Under the pieces are notes generated by a model. It worked only from the letters and a program-made list of their open reading frames with translations. It had not been told where the DNA came from and did no database searches. Of a stretch of 64,000 nucleotides of DNA, positions 16,283 to 25,369 are shown piece after piece (position 1 is the stretch's first letter; every line of letters starts with the position of its first letter). Origin of the DNA: an uncultured Paracoccaceae bacterium (GTDB lineage: Bacteria > Pseudomonadota > Alphaproteobacteria > Rhodobacterales > Rhodobacteraceae). The position numbers and the translations under genes are program-made. The stretch is taken from assembly GCA_947499635.1 (NCBI GenBank), contig CANMPD010000006.1, positions 124,001-188,000 on the forward strand, read 5' to 3'.

Positions 16283-16789
16283 CCTTTCGTAAAATAGACA
16301 AATGAGTGCTTACTACAATTTAATAGTAGGCATTCAGAAATTACTCCTTACCTTGATCAGCCCTGACTAAGTGGACCAAGTGCGGGCAGATCGAGGACGA
16401 TGCGCGATTGAAGTGCCGTCCAATCAAACTCATCGACTCCCAGTCCTGCCACCGATCCCGCATCACGGATTGCTGCTTGTCCGAGTAAAACATCCCCGTC
16501 CGAGACTTCATCTCTCACACTCCATCTTTCCCAAAAGACTAAAGCGTTGCGCTCACCCGTTGAAACCGTTCCCGCACAGCCGACGCCTGGGTGATTCCAA
16601 TGCCGCCATTGGTGCCTTTGCAGCGAAGGAACGCTTTGTCCAGCGACCTGTGAGTTCGAACAGGTTGGGATTGTTGCAGTGCGGCGAAAGTCCGGTCTGG
16701 CGGGCCGCGGCGCGGCAGTGACAGTGACAGTGACAGTGACAGTGACAGTGACAGTGGGAGGCAAAGGTCCGCAATGGGCCGTTCAACAC
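16283..16789. other. non-coding region with a hexanucleotide microsatellite
   Basis: No supported gene. The frames open here on the minus strand translate the microsatellite as alternating residues (TVTVTV or CHCHCH) and have no start signals. Part of the sequence may be a decayed repeat of the genome, but nothing specific is recognised. Confidence 0.4.
16716..16756. repeat. CAGTGA hexanucleotide tandem repeat
   Basis: Six perfect CAGTGA units followed by CAGTG. It is uninterrupted, so it is probably length-variable by slippage. It is not inside a supported gene; the nearest start is more than 250 bp away. Confidence 0.9.
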
Positions 16790-17071
16790 CTAAGAGGATT
16801 TACCCCTTCTTTTGTGTTCTCTAGCGATAATGCTGCTAGCCTTGCCTAAGATCAGAACGAAAAAGCCACCGATCCAGCCCGCGACAAACGAATTTATCGC
16901 AAAAGCAGTGCCCATCAACGCTAACCCTATGTTTCCAACAAATACGGTGAACGCAATTGCGCATAGGACAGGTACGATCAAAAGTAGTTGAATGAAAATC
17001 GAGTAACCACGAAATCTCTTCCAAATAGCAGCGGCAAAAAGTTTGGTTCGTTCGAACATATGATAACCCAT
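16790..17071 (-). CDS. small hypothetical membrane protein
   Basis: A 93-residue protein with two hydrophobic helices (GYSIFIQLLLIVPVLCAIAF and a second, Gly-rich one ending FFVLILGKASSIIA) and a basic tail REHKRRGKSS. The frame extends 32 codons further upstream, but ATG 17071 follows a weak GGGG and a later ATG at 17059 is also possible. Not recognised. Confidence 0.4.
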   Translation of the reverse strand: MGYHMFERTKLFAAAIWKRFRGYSIFIQLLLIVPVLCAIAFTVFVGNIGLALMGTAFAINSFVAGWIGGFFVLILGKASSIIAREHKRRGKSS

Positions 17072-17426
17072 TGATGACTGCCCCGACAACAAATGTGCGA
17101 CTGAACTGGTGAACCCAATGGCGAGCTTAGATAGTGTGACACTTGGTGACCACCAAATTTCGCGCATGCAGCGAAAACCGGTTTGGCAAGCTGCATCGCA
17201 GCAACTCGAATGGGTGGTGAATGTCTCTTGTGGGCCGTTTGTTCATCAACAGTTGAATAATTGGGGGATGCAACGGGGGGCTTTGCCCCCCTTGCCAAGG
17301 ATGTTTTGTATTACAAATACACATCTTGCGTATATTCTTCTTAGCTCAATTCTTTGCAACAATTGAGCTGCCAGGTGAGCCACTTAGCGCATGATCTGGA
17401 TCGAACACATCTTCGGCCATAAAGGG
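17072..17426. other. intergenic region with two hairpins
   Basis: No gene is supported. A very strong GC hairpin (GGGGGG-CTTTG-CCCCCC) is at 17275-17291. A second inverted repeat (AGCTCAATT, 9-nt loop, AATTGAGCT) is at 17343-17369, about 60 bp after the STAND gene stop. Confidence 0.5.
17343..17369 (-). terminator. hairpin downstream of the STAND gene
   Basis: A perfect 9-bp stem AGCTCAATT/AATTGAGCT with a 9-nt loop, 58 bp after the stop of the minus-strand STAND gene. A T-run is missing, so termination is only probable. Confidence 0.35.
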
Positions 17427-20400
17427 TCATGTATCAGCATCGTGTGCGGTTTCATCAAATTGCAACTCTTTAAGTGGGGATCTAGTTATTCCATTGTATC
17501 GCCGCCTAAGGATCGCAAGATCCTCAGCGATGAGATCATCGTCAACCATGTCGACCATCCCAGTATCATGAACCACAAAGTTCGCGCCGAGGAGCACATC
17601 GCCGTATAGAACAGTTGCACTCAGACCATGACTGTTCTTCTGTGGGGATACAAAGGGTACCGGCGTCGCGATATATGACGCGCGTTCTGGCAAACTGGAC
17701 CTAGCTTCAGTCTCGGAAAATGGAATATCTCCAACATCCGTGACAATTTGGAAGGGACCGTTATCCGCATGAACAAAGGTGCAGAATAATCTTAGATACT
17801 CCTCCTGCGCGGTATCTGTTTGAATGTTGAGTGCGACAGAATTCACATGGTGGAACCGTCTGGACGTGCCATCCAGAAGAACTGCGCCTGTCGCAGATAT
17901 TAACGCGCTAACAAGTAAGGTGTCAGCGCCCTCGGCAGATATTTGAAGATCGACAAGTCGCAGATCTGGATAGCATGAAAAAAGAGCCTGCCGCATTCCA
18001 GTGACGGTTGCCCCTTCGAAAGCGTCAAACTCTCTTTCGAAATGTGCCGCTTTACAGATTTTTCCGAGCACCGCTTCGGCATCAGGAATATCATTCCATT
18101 CCGCCTTAATTGGCGGATTATCTTCCCATTCGTTCGCGAGTTGGAGCAGCGGAGCGCTATGAACGCCCCCCCCGTTTTCGGGTAACTCGAGACAAAGAGC
18201 TGCGGTGAGCGCTGCCAATGGAATACGTGCTGAATCCGCCCCGTCGTCTATGGCCTCCTGATAGAGTTCCATGGCACGCTTGGGGTCCGCCACCTCCACG
18301 CCAATGCCTCTCTCGAGGTTATAGGCGAAGTTGAACTTGGCCCCAACGTCACCGTCGTCCATGGCCTCCTGATAGAGTTCCATGGCACGCTTGGGGTCCG
18401 CCACCTCCACGCCAATGCCTCTCTCGAGGTTATAGGCGAAGTTGACCCTGGCCCCAACGTGACCGTCGTCCATGGCCTCCTGATAGAGTTCCATGGCACG
18501 CTTGGGGTCCGCCGCCTCCACGCCAATGCCTTTTTGTAAGCAAATCGCATAATTGCGTTTCGCAGCAGGCCATTTCAGATTGGAGGCCCCCTTCCAAAGA
18601 CGAGCCGCGACAACATCAGATTTCTCGACGCCATACCCCTTCCAATGACAATAGCCTAGAGCGGATTTTGCACGTGCATTGCCTTGATCTGACGCAAGCT
18701 GTAACGCCGCTAGCGCCGAGGCTGGGCAGTCTTCATCTGCATCAAGATATGCACTCACAATCGCCGCAGCATGTTCGCAGTATGCATTTCGGGCTGCCTC
18801 TGTTTCATTCCAACCCACCGCATTCAACAGTTCGCCAGTGAAACTTTCTTTGGGAAAGTCCTGCGCGATACGCAGCATAAAGCTCGCAGTTGCCTCCGGA
18901 TCAACTGTCCAACACCAGCAAATTAATCGTTCGTAGACATCAGGTTGGCAATGTAGACCTTGTAACACGAACCATTCTCCAAGCAGGTCAGGTAGCAGGC
19001 CCGGAATAAGGCCACTGAGGCCACCAATCCCCCCGCCACGCGGTGCACCGTTTATGATCAACGCCGCTTTGTCATCCGTTCCGGGTTTATACTGATTTAA
19101 GGGCCAGGTCTTGAGTTTCGACAGATCAAGCGCGCGCAGGATGGTTGCTGCGACAGCGATGTGAAGACCTGTGTGATCTTCATACAATTCAGGAGGATCA
19201 TCCGCAAATTCTCCAGACCAGCGCCGTTTCCGGTAAATCGTCAAAATACGGTCTAAGAGCTCTGTTTTGTCCCAACTTGACTGAAAACTGTTATCTGCCA
19301 AAGCGAGGCCAAGGAAATACGCGTATAGGGGACGACCGGCATTATCGAACCTTGCCAGTGAGCTTTCAATGGACTTATCGCTGTGCTTGATCACGCTCTC
19401 AGGGTTCTGATGCCGTGCTATTTGTTTAGCTAATTCTCGCAATTCAACGGGTTTCAAAGCCTTGAGTTCGACCACGCCATCCTGCCCGAATTGATACTGC
19501 TTTGCGGCTAGATTAATTTTCCCAAGGACTTCGTAACGTTGTGATGATTTGATAAATTCACGTTTATCAAGTTCCATCTGTTCGAACCATGCTGCATAGA
19601 CGCTTGAAAGTTCAAAATCAGCTTCAGTTCCACCTTCTCGCATGATTTGGGTAGAGGCTGATTTCTTACCCGATTTTTGCGTGGATGCCGTCTTGGGGCT
19701 GTACTTTCTTATGCCACCACGATCCCAACGTTGACGTTCCAACAACAAGAAACGGACAGGGTGTTTTAGTTCCTTTGAACGATGCGCCAATATTGCCATA
19801 GCCGGTCCAATGCGCTTTCCAGGCTCGTGAACATAGTCGACCACAATAAGCGTCGGTTCGACTGGTTGCCAGTCGAACCAATCTTCTGCGAACTCGGCTA
19901 GGCTCTCTGCATTCATATAGCCCGCATTGAAACCAAAATCGGGACGCGCTCGCTGAACCAAATCATATGCAAGACGGCTCTTGCCTTGGCCTGCGGATCC
20001 TGCAAGCTGGAGCCAAAGGAAACGACGCTCGTCACGCAGGAAATGCTCGAGCTCGCTAATTTGAGCATCTCTACCAAGTACATCTATTCGATTGTCTGCA
20101 TCAGACGCGTAGTGCAGGATCTGGTTCTCCTGCGTAAACTCTGTTTCCGCGTCGGTGAGCCTTGGCTGTAATCTGTCGAGGCGAATGAAAGCTTGCTTCT
20201 TGTAAGTCGAAAGGATGTCATCGAAAGTCAAATCGCCATCAAGGGCGTGTTTGGTGATGGAAATTTTTCCAGTGGCGTACTTGCTGTTAACCCGTGAAAG
20301 AAAGGCAAGTTCAATTGCACGCTCCACGGCACTGCCACCGCCTTTGAGTTTCTTGAGAAGATCGTCCATATTGCTGATTGCGATATTTTTGCCTATCGCG

Positions 20401-20558
20401 GCTTCACAATCGGTATGCAGCGTTATCAACTTGTCTTCACGCACAACTGCAGGATGACCTTGGAAAAAAGTGCCGACACCTTGTCTGAACCGTTTTCCTC
20501 TATCCTTGTCATCTCCAATGTAGAGCAGAATGCATTCGCAAAAAACGGCGTAATCCAA
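17427..20558 (-). CDS. STAND NTPase with Sel1-like repeats, predicted antiviral sensor
   Basis: A 1043-residue protein. Residues 1-150 are an unrecognised N-terminal domain. A STAND-type NTPase follows: VLGRDAQISELEHFL, P-loop AGSAGQGKSRLA (187-198) and Walker B TLIVVDYV near 238. From about residue 640 to 790 there are Sel1-like helical repeats, three of which are nearly identical at DNA level. The last 250 residues form a further unrecognised domain. N-terminal effector, central STAND switch and C-terminal repeat sensor is the layout of Avs-type phage-detection proteins, so defence is a reasonable inference but not shown. TTG 20558 is the start, with GAGAGG 6 nt upstream. It follows the MORN-like gene by 54 bp. 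Confidence 0.65.
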   Translation of the reverse strand: MDYAVFCECILLYIGDDKDRGKRFRQGVGTFFQGHPAVVREDKLITLHTDCEAAIGKNIAISNMDDLLKKLKGGGSAVERAIELAFLSRVNSKYATGKISITKHALDGDLTFDDILSTYKKQAFIRLDRLQPRLTDAETEFTQENQILHYASDADNRIDVLGRDAQISELEHFLRDERRFLWLQLAGSAGQGKSRLAYDLVQRARPDFGFNAGYMNAESLAEFAEDWFDWQPVEPTLIVVDYVHEPGKRIGPAMAILAHRSKELKHPVRFLLLERQRWDRGGIRKYSPKTASTQKSGKKSASTQIMREGGTEADFELSSVYAAWFEQMELDKREFIKSSQRYEVLGKINLAAKQYQFGQDGVVELKALKPVELRELAKQIARHQNPESVIKHSDKSIESSLARFDNAGRPLYAYFLGLALADNSFQSSWDKTELLDRILTIYRKRRWSGEFADDPPELYEDHTGLHIAVAATILRALDLSKLKTWPLNQYKPGTDDKAALIINGAPRGGGIGGLSGLIPGLLPDLLGEWFVLQGLHCQPDVYERLICWCWTVDPEATASFMLRIAQDFPKESFTGELLNAVGWNETEAARNAYCEHAAAIVSAYLDADEDCPASALAALQLASDQGNARAKSALGYCHWKGYGVEKSDVVAARLWKGASNLKWPAAKRNYAICLQKGIGVEAADPKRAMELYQEAMDDGHVGARVNFAYNLERGIGVEVADPKRAMELYQEAMDDGDVGAKFNFAYNLERGIGVEVADPKRAMELYQEAIDDGADSARIPLAALTAALCLELPENGGGVHSAPLLQLANEWEDNPPIKAEWNDIPDAEAVLGKICKAAHFEREFDAFEGATVTGMRQALFSCYPDLRLVDLQISAEGADTLLVSALISATGAVLLDGTSRRFHHVNSVALNIQTDTAQEEYLRLFCTFVHADNGPFQIVTDVGDIPFSETEARSSLPERASYIATPVPFVSPQKNSHGLSATVLYGDVLLGANFVVHDTGMVDMVDDDLIAEDLAILRRRYNGITRSPLKELQFDETAHDADT
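18251..18583 (-). repeat. three near-identical 111-bp repeats coding Sel1-like units
   Basis: Units of 111 bp (37 residues, GIGVE.ADPKRAMELYQEAM...) begin at about 18251, 18362 and 18473. They differ by very few bases, much less than the codon drift expected of old repeats, so they arose by recent tandem duplication or are homogenised. Confidence 0.85.
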
Positions 20559-20612
20559 TTGTAGCCTCTCAGAAGTCTAATACCTAATAATTGAGAGTAC
20601 GATAGCTAACTG

Positions 20613-21086
20613 TTAGAACGGGTCAACCGTTTGCCCGTTGATCCAAAACTCAAAAGTTTCCAGACTGCCAGTGACTTCATCGTAATTTTCTATGGCAGGC
20701 CCATCTGTGCGATGGTAATCCCCGGCGACACGAAACTTTTTCTGAAGTAGAGAGCCATCCTTCGCTCGATAAATGACTGCCGGTTTATTCTCTTCACGGC
20801 TTACACTCCCGTCTATGGCATAGACGCGATCAGTTTCTTCGCCGGTTTCGGGATCATATCGTAAAACGGCAGGCTGATCACCGTCACGATGCACTTTGTT
20901 GTCCTGAAACCATGATGTCTGTGTAATTCGCCCTGTGTAGGGACAGTAACGCGTTATCGCAGGTCTATCGCCTGGGCGACCAAGATTATCGTTTTCGTCT
21001 CTCCAACACTCTGCGACTACATTGCCGGTTTCATCGTCAATTTCAATCTCCACTGAATACTCTAGTGAAGTGGTCCTTCTAATCAT
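20613..21086 (-). CDS. MORN-like repeat protein preceding the STAND gene
   Basis: A 157-residue acidic protein with four to five short repeats of the type RDGDQPAVLRYDPETG and HRTDGPAIENYDEVTG, i.e. MORN/YwqK-like beta-hairpin repeats as found in many toxin-immunity and effector proteins. ATG 21086 begins MIRRTTSLEYSVEIEIDDETG; an upstream TTG at 21104 is less likely. It is co-directional with the STAND NTPase 54 bp downstream, so a shared transcript is likely. It might regulate, sense for, or neutralise the STAND protein. No exact family assignment. Confidence 0.5.
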   Translation of the reverse strand: MIRRTTSLEYSVEIEIDDETGNVVAECWRDENDNLGRPGDRPAITRYCPYTGRITQTSWFQDNKVHRDGDQPAVLRYDPETGEETDRVYAIDGSVSREENKPAVIYRAKDGSLLQKKFRVAGDYHRTDGPAIENYDEVTGSLETFEFWINGQTVDPF

Positions 21087-21409
21087 GCACCCATACTGCA
21101 CCAAATTACACGAAGAGTCAAATTATTAATATATTTCAGAATGATACACGATGGTGTCAATGCGAATTTTTGCACTTCGAATGCCGTGGAATGCACCGGA
21201 TTTCTGCGGTTTTCTGAGGTTGCCGACCCAAGCGATTGGGCGGTCTTAACGGCCACTAAGTTTCGTTCAAACCCGGAGCGCTCCCCAGACACAGGGATCA
21301 AAAAATGTGTCCTAAAGTTCACGTATCACCAGTCAGCAGACTGCGTGATCCTCTCCATGCCAGCTTTTTGGCTGGCGTTCACAAGCCAACTGCCCCAACT
21401 GCGAACCTA
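21087..21409. other. divergent intergenic region, no gene seen
   Basis: Between the MORN-like gene and the next plus-strand gene. The open frame at 21141-21410 has no ribosome-binding site and no recognisable product. Promoters for both directions are expected. The 5' limit of element-like sequence lies around 21360-21410. Confidence 0.35.
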
Positions 21410-21823
21410 ATGCTTCAACGCGCTATGTCTCGAGTCATTGAGTTCTCCAAACAGGGCGGTGAGATCATTCACGATGGCGCAGAGACACGGCTGAGTTGCA
21501 GTCGAAACATCAAATCCCCGCAACAGGTGCTCGACATCGCGCGGATGGAACGTTTCGGAGAAGCATCGCTCTATGACATCAAGGGGCAGCGGGTGTTTCT
21601 CATTCGTGACTTCAAAGATGAGGCGTTAGAGCAACCCAAGGGCCTTACCCTGCCTCTGATCCGCATGGATGATGCCTGGCGGATGAACAGCCGCCGGACA
21701 ATCAACCGCCATTACGAAAAAATCGAACGCCCGTCTCAGCGTGCGGTTGATCGCAGATTGCTATCGATGCAGTTCTGGCTCGATGCGTCAGCGCAAATCC
21801 TAAACCTCAACGCGGGTGCGTAG
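21410..21823 (+). CDS. hypothetical protein of the mobile element
   Basis: A 137-residue basic protein (MLQRAMSRVIEFSKQGGEII...) with clear codon-like composition. The frame continues upstream to 21305 without a convincing start, so the gene could be 5'-truncated at a junction. Not recognised. It precedes the transfer accessory genes in the same direction, 122 bp before the next. Confidence 0.45.
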   Translation: MLQRAMSRVIEFSKQGGEIIHDGAETRLSCSRNIKSPQQVLDIARMERFGEASLYDIKGQRVFLIRDFKDEALEQPKGLTLPLIRMDDAWRMNSRRTINRHYEKIERPSQRAVDRRLLSMQFWLDASAQILNLNAGA

Positions 21824-21945
21824 GCCCTACGCAGCGGGTTGTTCAATCCCCTCGGGCGGTCGTTGAACCGCCCATCATACGCCCCAGTCATCGCCCGATC
21901 TCTGCTTTTGAGGTCGGGCGATGGCAGTATTGGAGAGGGCCTATC

Positions 21946-22266
21946 ATGTCTGTCTTGATCTCAGGGGTGATTATTTTTGCAAACACGGCTCTGTCGGTGG
22001 CGGGATCACTGGCGTTAAAACATGCCGCTCAGAGTGGGAATGCGATCTATGCCATTCTCGGCTGTTTAGCTTGGGCCGGAACTGCCCTTGGGGTCTTTGC
22101 CTTGCTGAACCGCGCGCATGATTTGAGCTCCATTGCAGTAATCAGCCAAGGTCTTGGCCTTATAGCCGTGCTCGTCTTGTCTTGTGTCTTTTACGGGGAG
22201 CCGTTTCCCGCCCGCCGGGTCCTGGCCGTTGCCTTGCTGCTCGCAAGCCTTGTCCTTTCGGTCTGA
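21946..22266 (+). CDS. small four-helix membrane protein (DMT/SMR-like half transporter)
   Basis: A 106-residue protein with four hydrophobic helices (ISGVIIFANTALSVAGSLAL, AIYAILGCLAWAGTALGVFA, ISQGLGLIAVLVLSCVFYG, VLAVALLLASLVLSV). The fold size and the GEPFP..R turn before the last helix resemble the half-size drug/metabolite or EmrE-like family. GGAGAGGG lies 8 nt before the ATG. No conserved EmrE Glu14 equivalent is seen, so substrate and even transport are uncertain. Confidence 0.5.
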   Translation: MSVLISGVIIFANTALSVAGSLALKHAAQSGNAIYAILGCLAWAGTALGVFALLNRAHDLSSIAVISQGLGLIAVLVLSCVFYGEPFPARRVLAVALLLASLVLSV

Positions 22267-22374
22267 AAGAACAGCTTCATAATCCGCCCGCAGACGCCCC
22301 ATCGGCTCAGCTCAATCGTCCTACACCGATCTCACGCAGATGGTTTGCGTGAGTTTTGGGAAGGACCCACTTTC

Positions 22375-23394
22375 ATGAAAGATATCGACTATGAGCTGCC
22401 CGATGAGGTCGGGCCGATTGAGCGGCCAGAGCGCGATGCGATCTGGTTGGACTATGGCTTTATTGGTGCAGATGCCACGCGTGTCGGGGACACCGCCGCG
22501 CGTGAGTTTCGGGCAGCGAACCCCAATATCACTTGGACGTTTAAAATCGCGGCCCTTGAGAACGCCGCCAAGGCCCATGAGGCGTGCTTAAAAAAGCTGA
22601 TTGCGCAATATTATGCAACGGATGCCTTCGACACGGTGATCAGCACGGAACAGGTTGCCAAGCCGCATTGGGCAATCCGGCTGTCCGGTCTGGCCATTGG
22701 TGCAATTGGTATTGGCCTCATGATCCCCGTCCCTTTGGTCATAGGTTTTGGGATTCATGAGAGTCTCTTGATTGAAAAAACCGTGGAATTTCCTTGGCTT
22801 GCGACCCTCTATGGTTTTGCCCCGATGGCGGCTCCGCTTGCGGCACATGGTCTGCGCGATGCGCTCAAGACGGATCAGTCCCGCCGTGTCTTTGACCTTG
22901 CGGTCTATACCAGCACTTTGGTGGCCTTCGGGGCCTGGGCCTGGGCCTGGGCCTGGAGCTTTGGACCGACGTTCTTGGTCGATGTGCTGGCCGATCCCAG
23001 TGCCGCCGCAAACGCCGGGTCGTTGGCCGAGTTCTACGGTTTCCAGCTCCTGCTTGAGGTCAGCGCGGCAGCAAGCGCCTATTGCGCCGCCATGCACCTG
23101 TTGACCACTGGGGCAAAGCGGGTCTCAGCGCCGTCACAAGCCCGCAAGCTGCTTGCCGAGGCCATAGAGGCCGAGATCCAAACAGGTGAAGAGATCGCCC
23201 ATAAACGCGATCTTTTGAACGTGACCTCGGATAGCTACGGCGCGGCGCAATCGGCCTATCAGGATCACGCCCTCCTCAAAACCGAAGTCGCGGCCAAGCT
23301 CTTTGCCGCACAATCCTCCCGCGACAGCGTCGAAATGCTGACTGAGCTGCGCGCGGCCCTTATTCCCCAAACCACAGGAGCCTCAAATGTCTAA
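22375..23394 (+). CDS. membrane protein of the transfer region, unknown function
   Basis: A 339-residue protein: soluble acidic N-terminus (about 1-115), four predicted helices (about 125-245) and a helical C-terminus. ATG 22375 has GGAAGGA upstream; the frame starts 10 codons earlier. A tandem GGGCCT run (22931-22954) codes an AWAWAWAW stretch within a helix. It overlaps the next start by 8 bp, so the genes form an operon. No domain is recognised. Confidence 0.55.
   Translation: MKDIDYELPDEVGPIERPERDAIWLDYGFIGADATRVGDTAAREFRAANPNITWTFKIAALENAAKAHEACLKKLIAQYYATDAFDTVISTEQVAKPHWAIRLSGLAIGAIGIGLMIPVPLVIGFGIHESLLIEKTVEFPWLATLYGFAPMAAPLAAHGLRDALKTDQSRRVFDLAVYTSTLVAFGAWAWAWAWSFGPTFLVDVLADPSAAANAGSLAEFYGFQLLLEVSAAASAYCAAMHLLTTGAKRVSAPSQARKLLAEAIEAEIQTGEEIAHKRDLLNVTSDSYGAAQSAYQDHALLKTEVAAKLFAAQSSRDSVEMLTELRAALIPQTTGASNV
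22931..22954 (+). repeat. GGGCCT x4 microsatellite inside a gene
   Basis: Four perfect GGGCCT units keep the frame and encode alternating Ala-Trp within a membrane helix. Length changes would add or remove Ala-Trp pairs without frameshift. Confidence 0.85.
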
Positions 23395-24517
23395 GATGCT
23401 TTCCGCCATGGCCCTTGCCGCCAGCATGATCACCGTCACACCTGCAATTGCGACCGCAGAGAATTGGAGCGTCGCACTCCCCCAAGCTATGCCCGGCGGC
23501 GGCGCACCGGTCAAAGACGCGCTGTGGCAGTTCTTTCTGCACGACCTTGGCCCGGGTGATCGCTACAGCGTGCTCAATGCCTCCGTGCCGGGCCAGGTGG
23601 CAGTGGTGCAAATCCCCGATGAGGCCAAATACACCCGCGCAAAATGGCGCGCCAAGAGCTTTGCCCGAGAGAACATGCGCGTTGGGCGCTTTGTGGATCA
23701 GATTGCGGATGCGCCTGCTGATATTGATCTGATGGGCACGCTGCGTCATGTGGCACTCAATCGTTTGGATGACGCGCCCATGAATCTGATGATCATCGGC
23801 AGTGTGGTGCAAGAGTTTCCCGATGCGCCCGCTTTCTCGATGCTCCAGGGCGCAACCGCATTGGTGCCATCGCCTGCGCATCTAAGTGCCTCTGTCGCGC
23901 AAACGCCCTACGGCATGGGCAGCGAAGGAACGGATGGGCTGGCCAATTCCTATATCCATATCTGCCCTATCGGGGATGGTCTGAGTTCCGAGGCGGAAGC
24001 CGCCTATCAGCAGTTCTTTGGCCACTATCTTGCGCGACGTGGCGGCAACCTTGTGACCTGGACCGAGGATCTAGGGACCTGCGTTGAACGCTTTGGCGCG
24101 CAGGTGCGCCAGCCGATTGCAACGGAGCCATTCGACCACGCGGATGACGCCTTGGTGATGCGCGACATCACCCGGCAGTCTGTGGCCATCGAAGAGCCAA
24201 CTGAGACCATCCTCAATGGGGTCACCGTTGATCAGTTCAATATCTTTGCCAGCGCCGCGCACCCATCGCTGGGCGGTGTGCAAGTCACCACGGGTGTGGC
24301 TTACGCCCCAGGCAAATATCCCGATATCTATGAGGCGGCCTATTGCTACTTCAATGTCGCAAGTGACGGGGCCAGCATTCGGATTGACCTTGGCGATAAA
24401 AGCTTTGACCAACCCGTGGTCTGGGACACGCCAAAGGCGGCTGCGCTGCGCGCTGCTGGGGTGTCCAAACGCGAGGTTCACGCCGGTCAATCGGCCTGCC
24501 AGTGGCCAACGCCCTGA
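23387..24517 (+). CDS. secreted protein of the transfer region, unknown function
   Basis: A 376-residue protein with a clear signal peptide (MSKMLSAMALAASMITVTPAIATA, cleavage after ATA). The mature part has alternating strands and helices; the segment APMNLMIIGSVVQEFPDAPAF recalls a von Willebrand A-like core, but the metal site is not evident. Several cysteines suggest disulfides. CAGGAG precedes the ATG. It is the last gene before a strong terminator. Confidence 0.55.
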   Translation: MSKMLSAMALAASMITVTPAIATAENWSVALPQAMPGGGAPVKDALWQFFLHDLGPGDRYSVLNASVPGQVAVVQIPDEAKYTRAKWRAKSFARENMRVGRFVDQIADAPADIDLMGTLRHVALNRLDDAPMNLMIIGSVVQEFPDAPAFSMLQGATALVPSPAHLSASVAQTPYGMGSEGTDGLANSYIHICPIGDGLSSEAEAAYQQFFGHYLARRGGNLVTWTEDLGTCVERFGAQVRQPIATEPFDHADDALVMRDITRQSVAIEEPTETILNGVTVDQFNIFASAAHPSLGGVQVTTGVAYAPGKYPDIYEAAYCYFNVASDGASIRIDLGDKSFDQPVVWDTPKAAALRAAGVSKREVHAGQSACQWPTP

Positions 24518-24551
24518 CGGACACAGTGGATGATGTCACGCGAGATGAGCA

Positions 24552-24580
24552 AGAGCGCCTTCGGGCGCTCTTTGTGTTTT
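24552..24580 (+). terminator. rho-independent terminator
   Basis: AGAGCGCC, TTCG tetraloop, GGCGCTCT, then TTGTGTTTT. It ends the operon 21410-24517. Confidence 0.85.
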
Positions 24581-24707
24581 ATGTCAGCATGTTAAGTGAC
24601 CCTAATCCGCCCGCATAGTGCCCTGCACAAGCCCGCCCCAAAATCGAAACCCCCGCAGTCTCGACCTCATGACAAGGCCGTCTTGGCCCATAGCATGGAG
24701 GTCATAA

Positions 24708-25274
24708 ATGAAACGCAGGGATTTCCTCATCAGCGCATCCTGTGCCGCGCTCAGCTTAGACAGCGCGCAGGCAGACACCGGATTTTATTCTGGCTACCCA
24801 GATCAGATTACGGGCTGGTCCGCCAAGCATTTTAAGCCGCAAGAATTTGCCTCCAAGGGCAACGGCTATGTCCGAGTTCGCAAAGAGATGATCTTCTCTT
24901 TGGATCGTGTTCGCAGTGCCGTCGCGCATCCAGTTTATATTACCTCTGCTTATCGCGATCAGGCGCATAATGCTCTTGTAGGCGGTGTAAAACACTCGCG
25001 GCATTTGATCTCGGACGCGGTTGATATCAATCTGCGCGGTCTGAGTGCACAGCAGCGGCATCGCTTAATGTGGCACCTGCTGGCTGAGGGCTTCACCAGC
25101 TTTGGCTCCTATTCTCACATCCCAAACATGTTGCATGCCGATATGCGCCCCAATGCCCGCATTTGGCATCGCGGTGGCGGGTCACATCCTGTGTGGTTCC
25201 GTCAGGCCCTGACGGATTGGGGTTGGCAGCGAGATCGCGGGGCCACCCGCAGACCCGCCACTTTCCGCATCTAA
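24708..25274 (+). CDS. M15-type peptidase, probable peptidoglycan hydrolase
   Basis: A 188-residue protein with an N-terminal twin-arginine-like signal (MKRRDFLISASCAALSLDSA). The peptidase M15A pattern follows: TSAYRDQAHN, SRHLISDAVDI (Zn-binding His and Asp) and MLHADMRP (second His site). The family cleaves D-Ala-containing peptide cross-links; in mobile elements such enzymes open the wall for the transfer apparatus. GGAGG precedes the ATG. Transcribed after the terminator, in line with the coupling-protein genes. Confidence 0.75.
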   Translation: MKRRDFLISASCAALSLDSAQADTGFYSGYPDQITGWSAKHFKPQEFASKGNGYVRVRKEMIFSLDRVRSAVAHPVYITSAYRDQAHNALVGGVKHSRHLISDAVDINLRGLSAQQRHRLMWHLLAEGFTSFGSYSHIPNMLHADMRPNARIWHRGGGSHPVWFRQALTDWGWQRDRGATRRPATFRI

Positions 25275-25369
25275 GGCTCGGCCCGCTCTTCACCTGGTGG
25301 AGAGCGGCGCGCCACCCTTCGCCCTTTCGAACCCACATCCTGACATAGGCCAAACAAAGGAATTCCCTA

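Noticed and set aside
16716-16756. Possible CRISPR or iteron array
   Set aside because: The hexamer units are directly tandem with no spacers, and no replication gene is nearby.
16357-16764. 135-codon minus-strand frame beginning in the microsatellite
   Set aside because: The start lies in the CAGTGA array and the product is low complexity without support.
18251-18583. Possible CRISPR array
   Set aside because: The repeats are 111 bp, contiguous and in frame inside a protein gene; there are no spacers.
21141-21410. 89-codon plus-strand frame
   Set aside because: No ribosome-binding site and no recognisable product; treated as intergenic.
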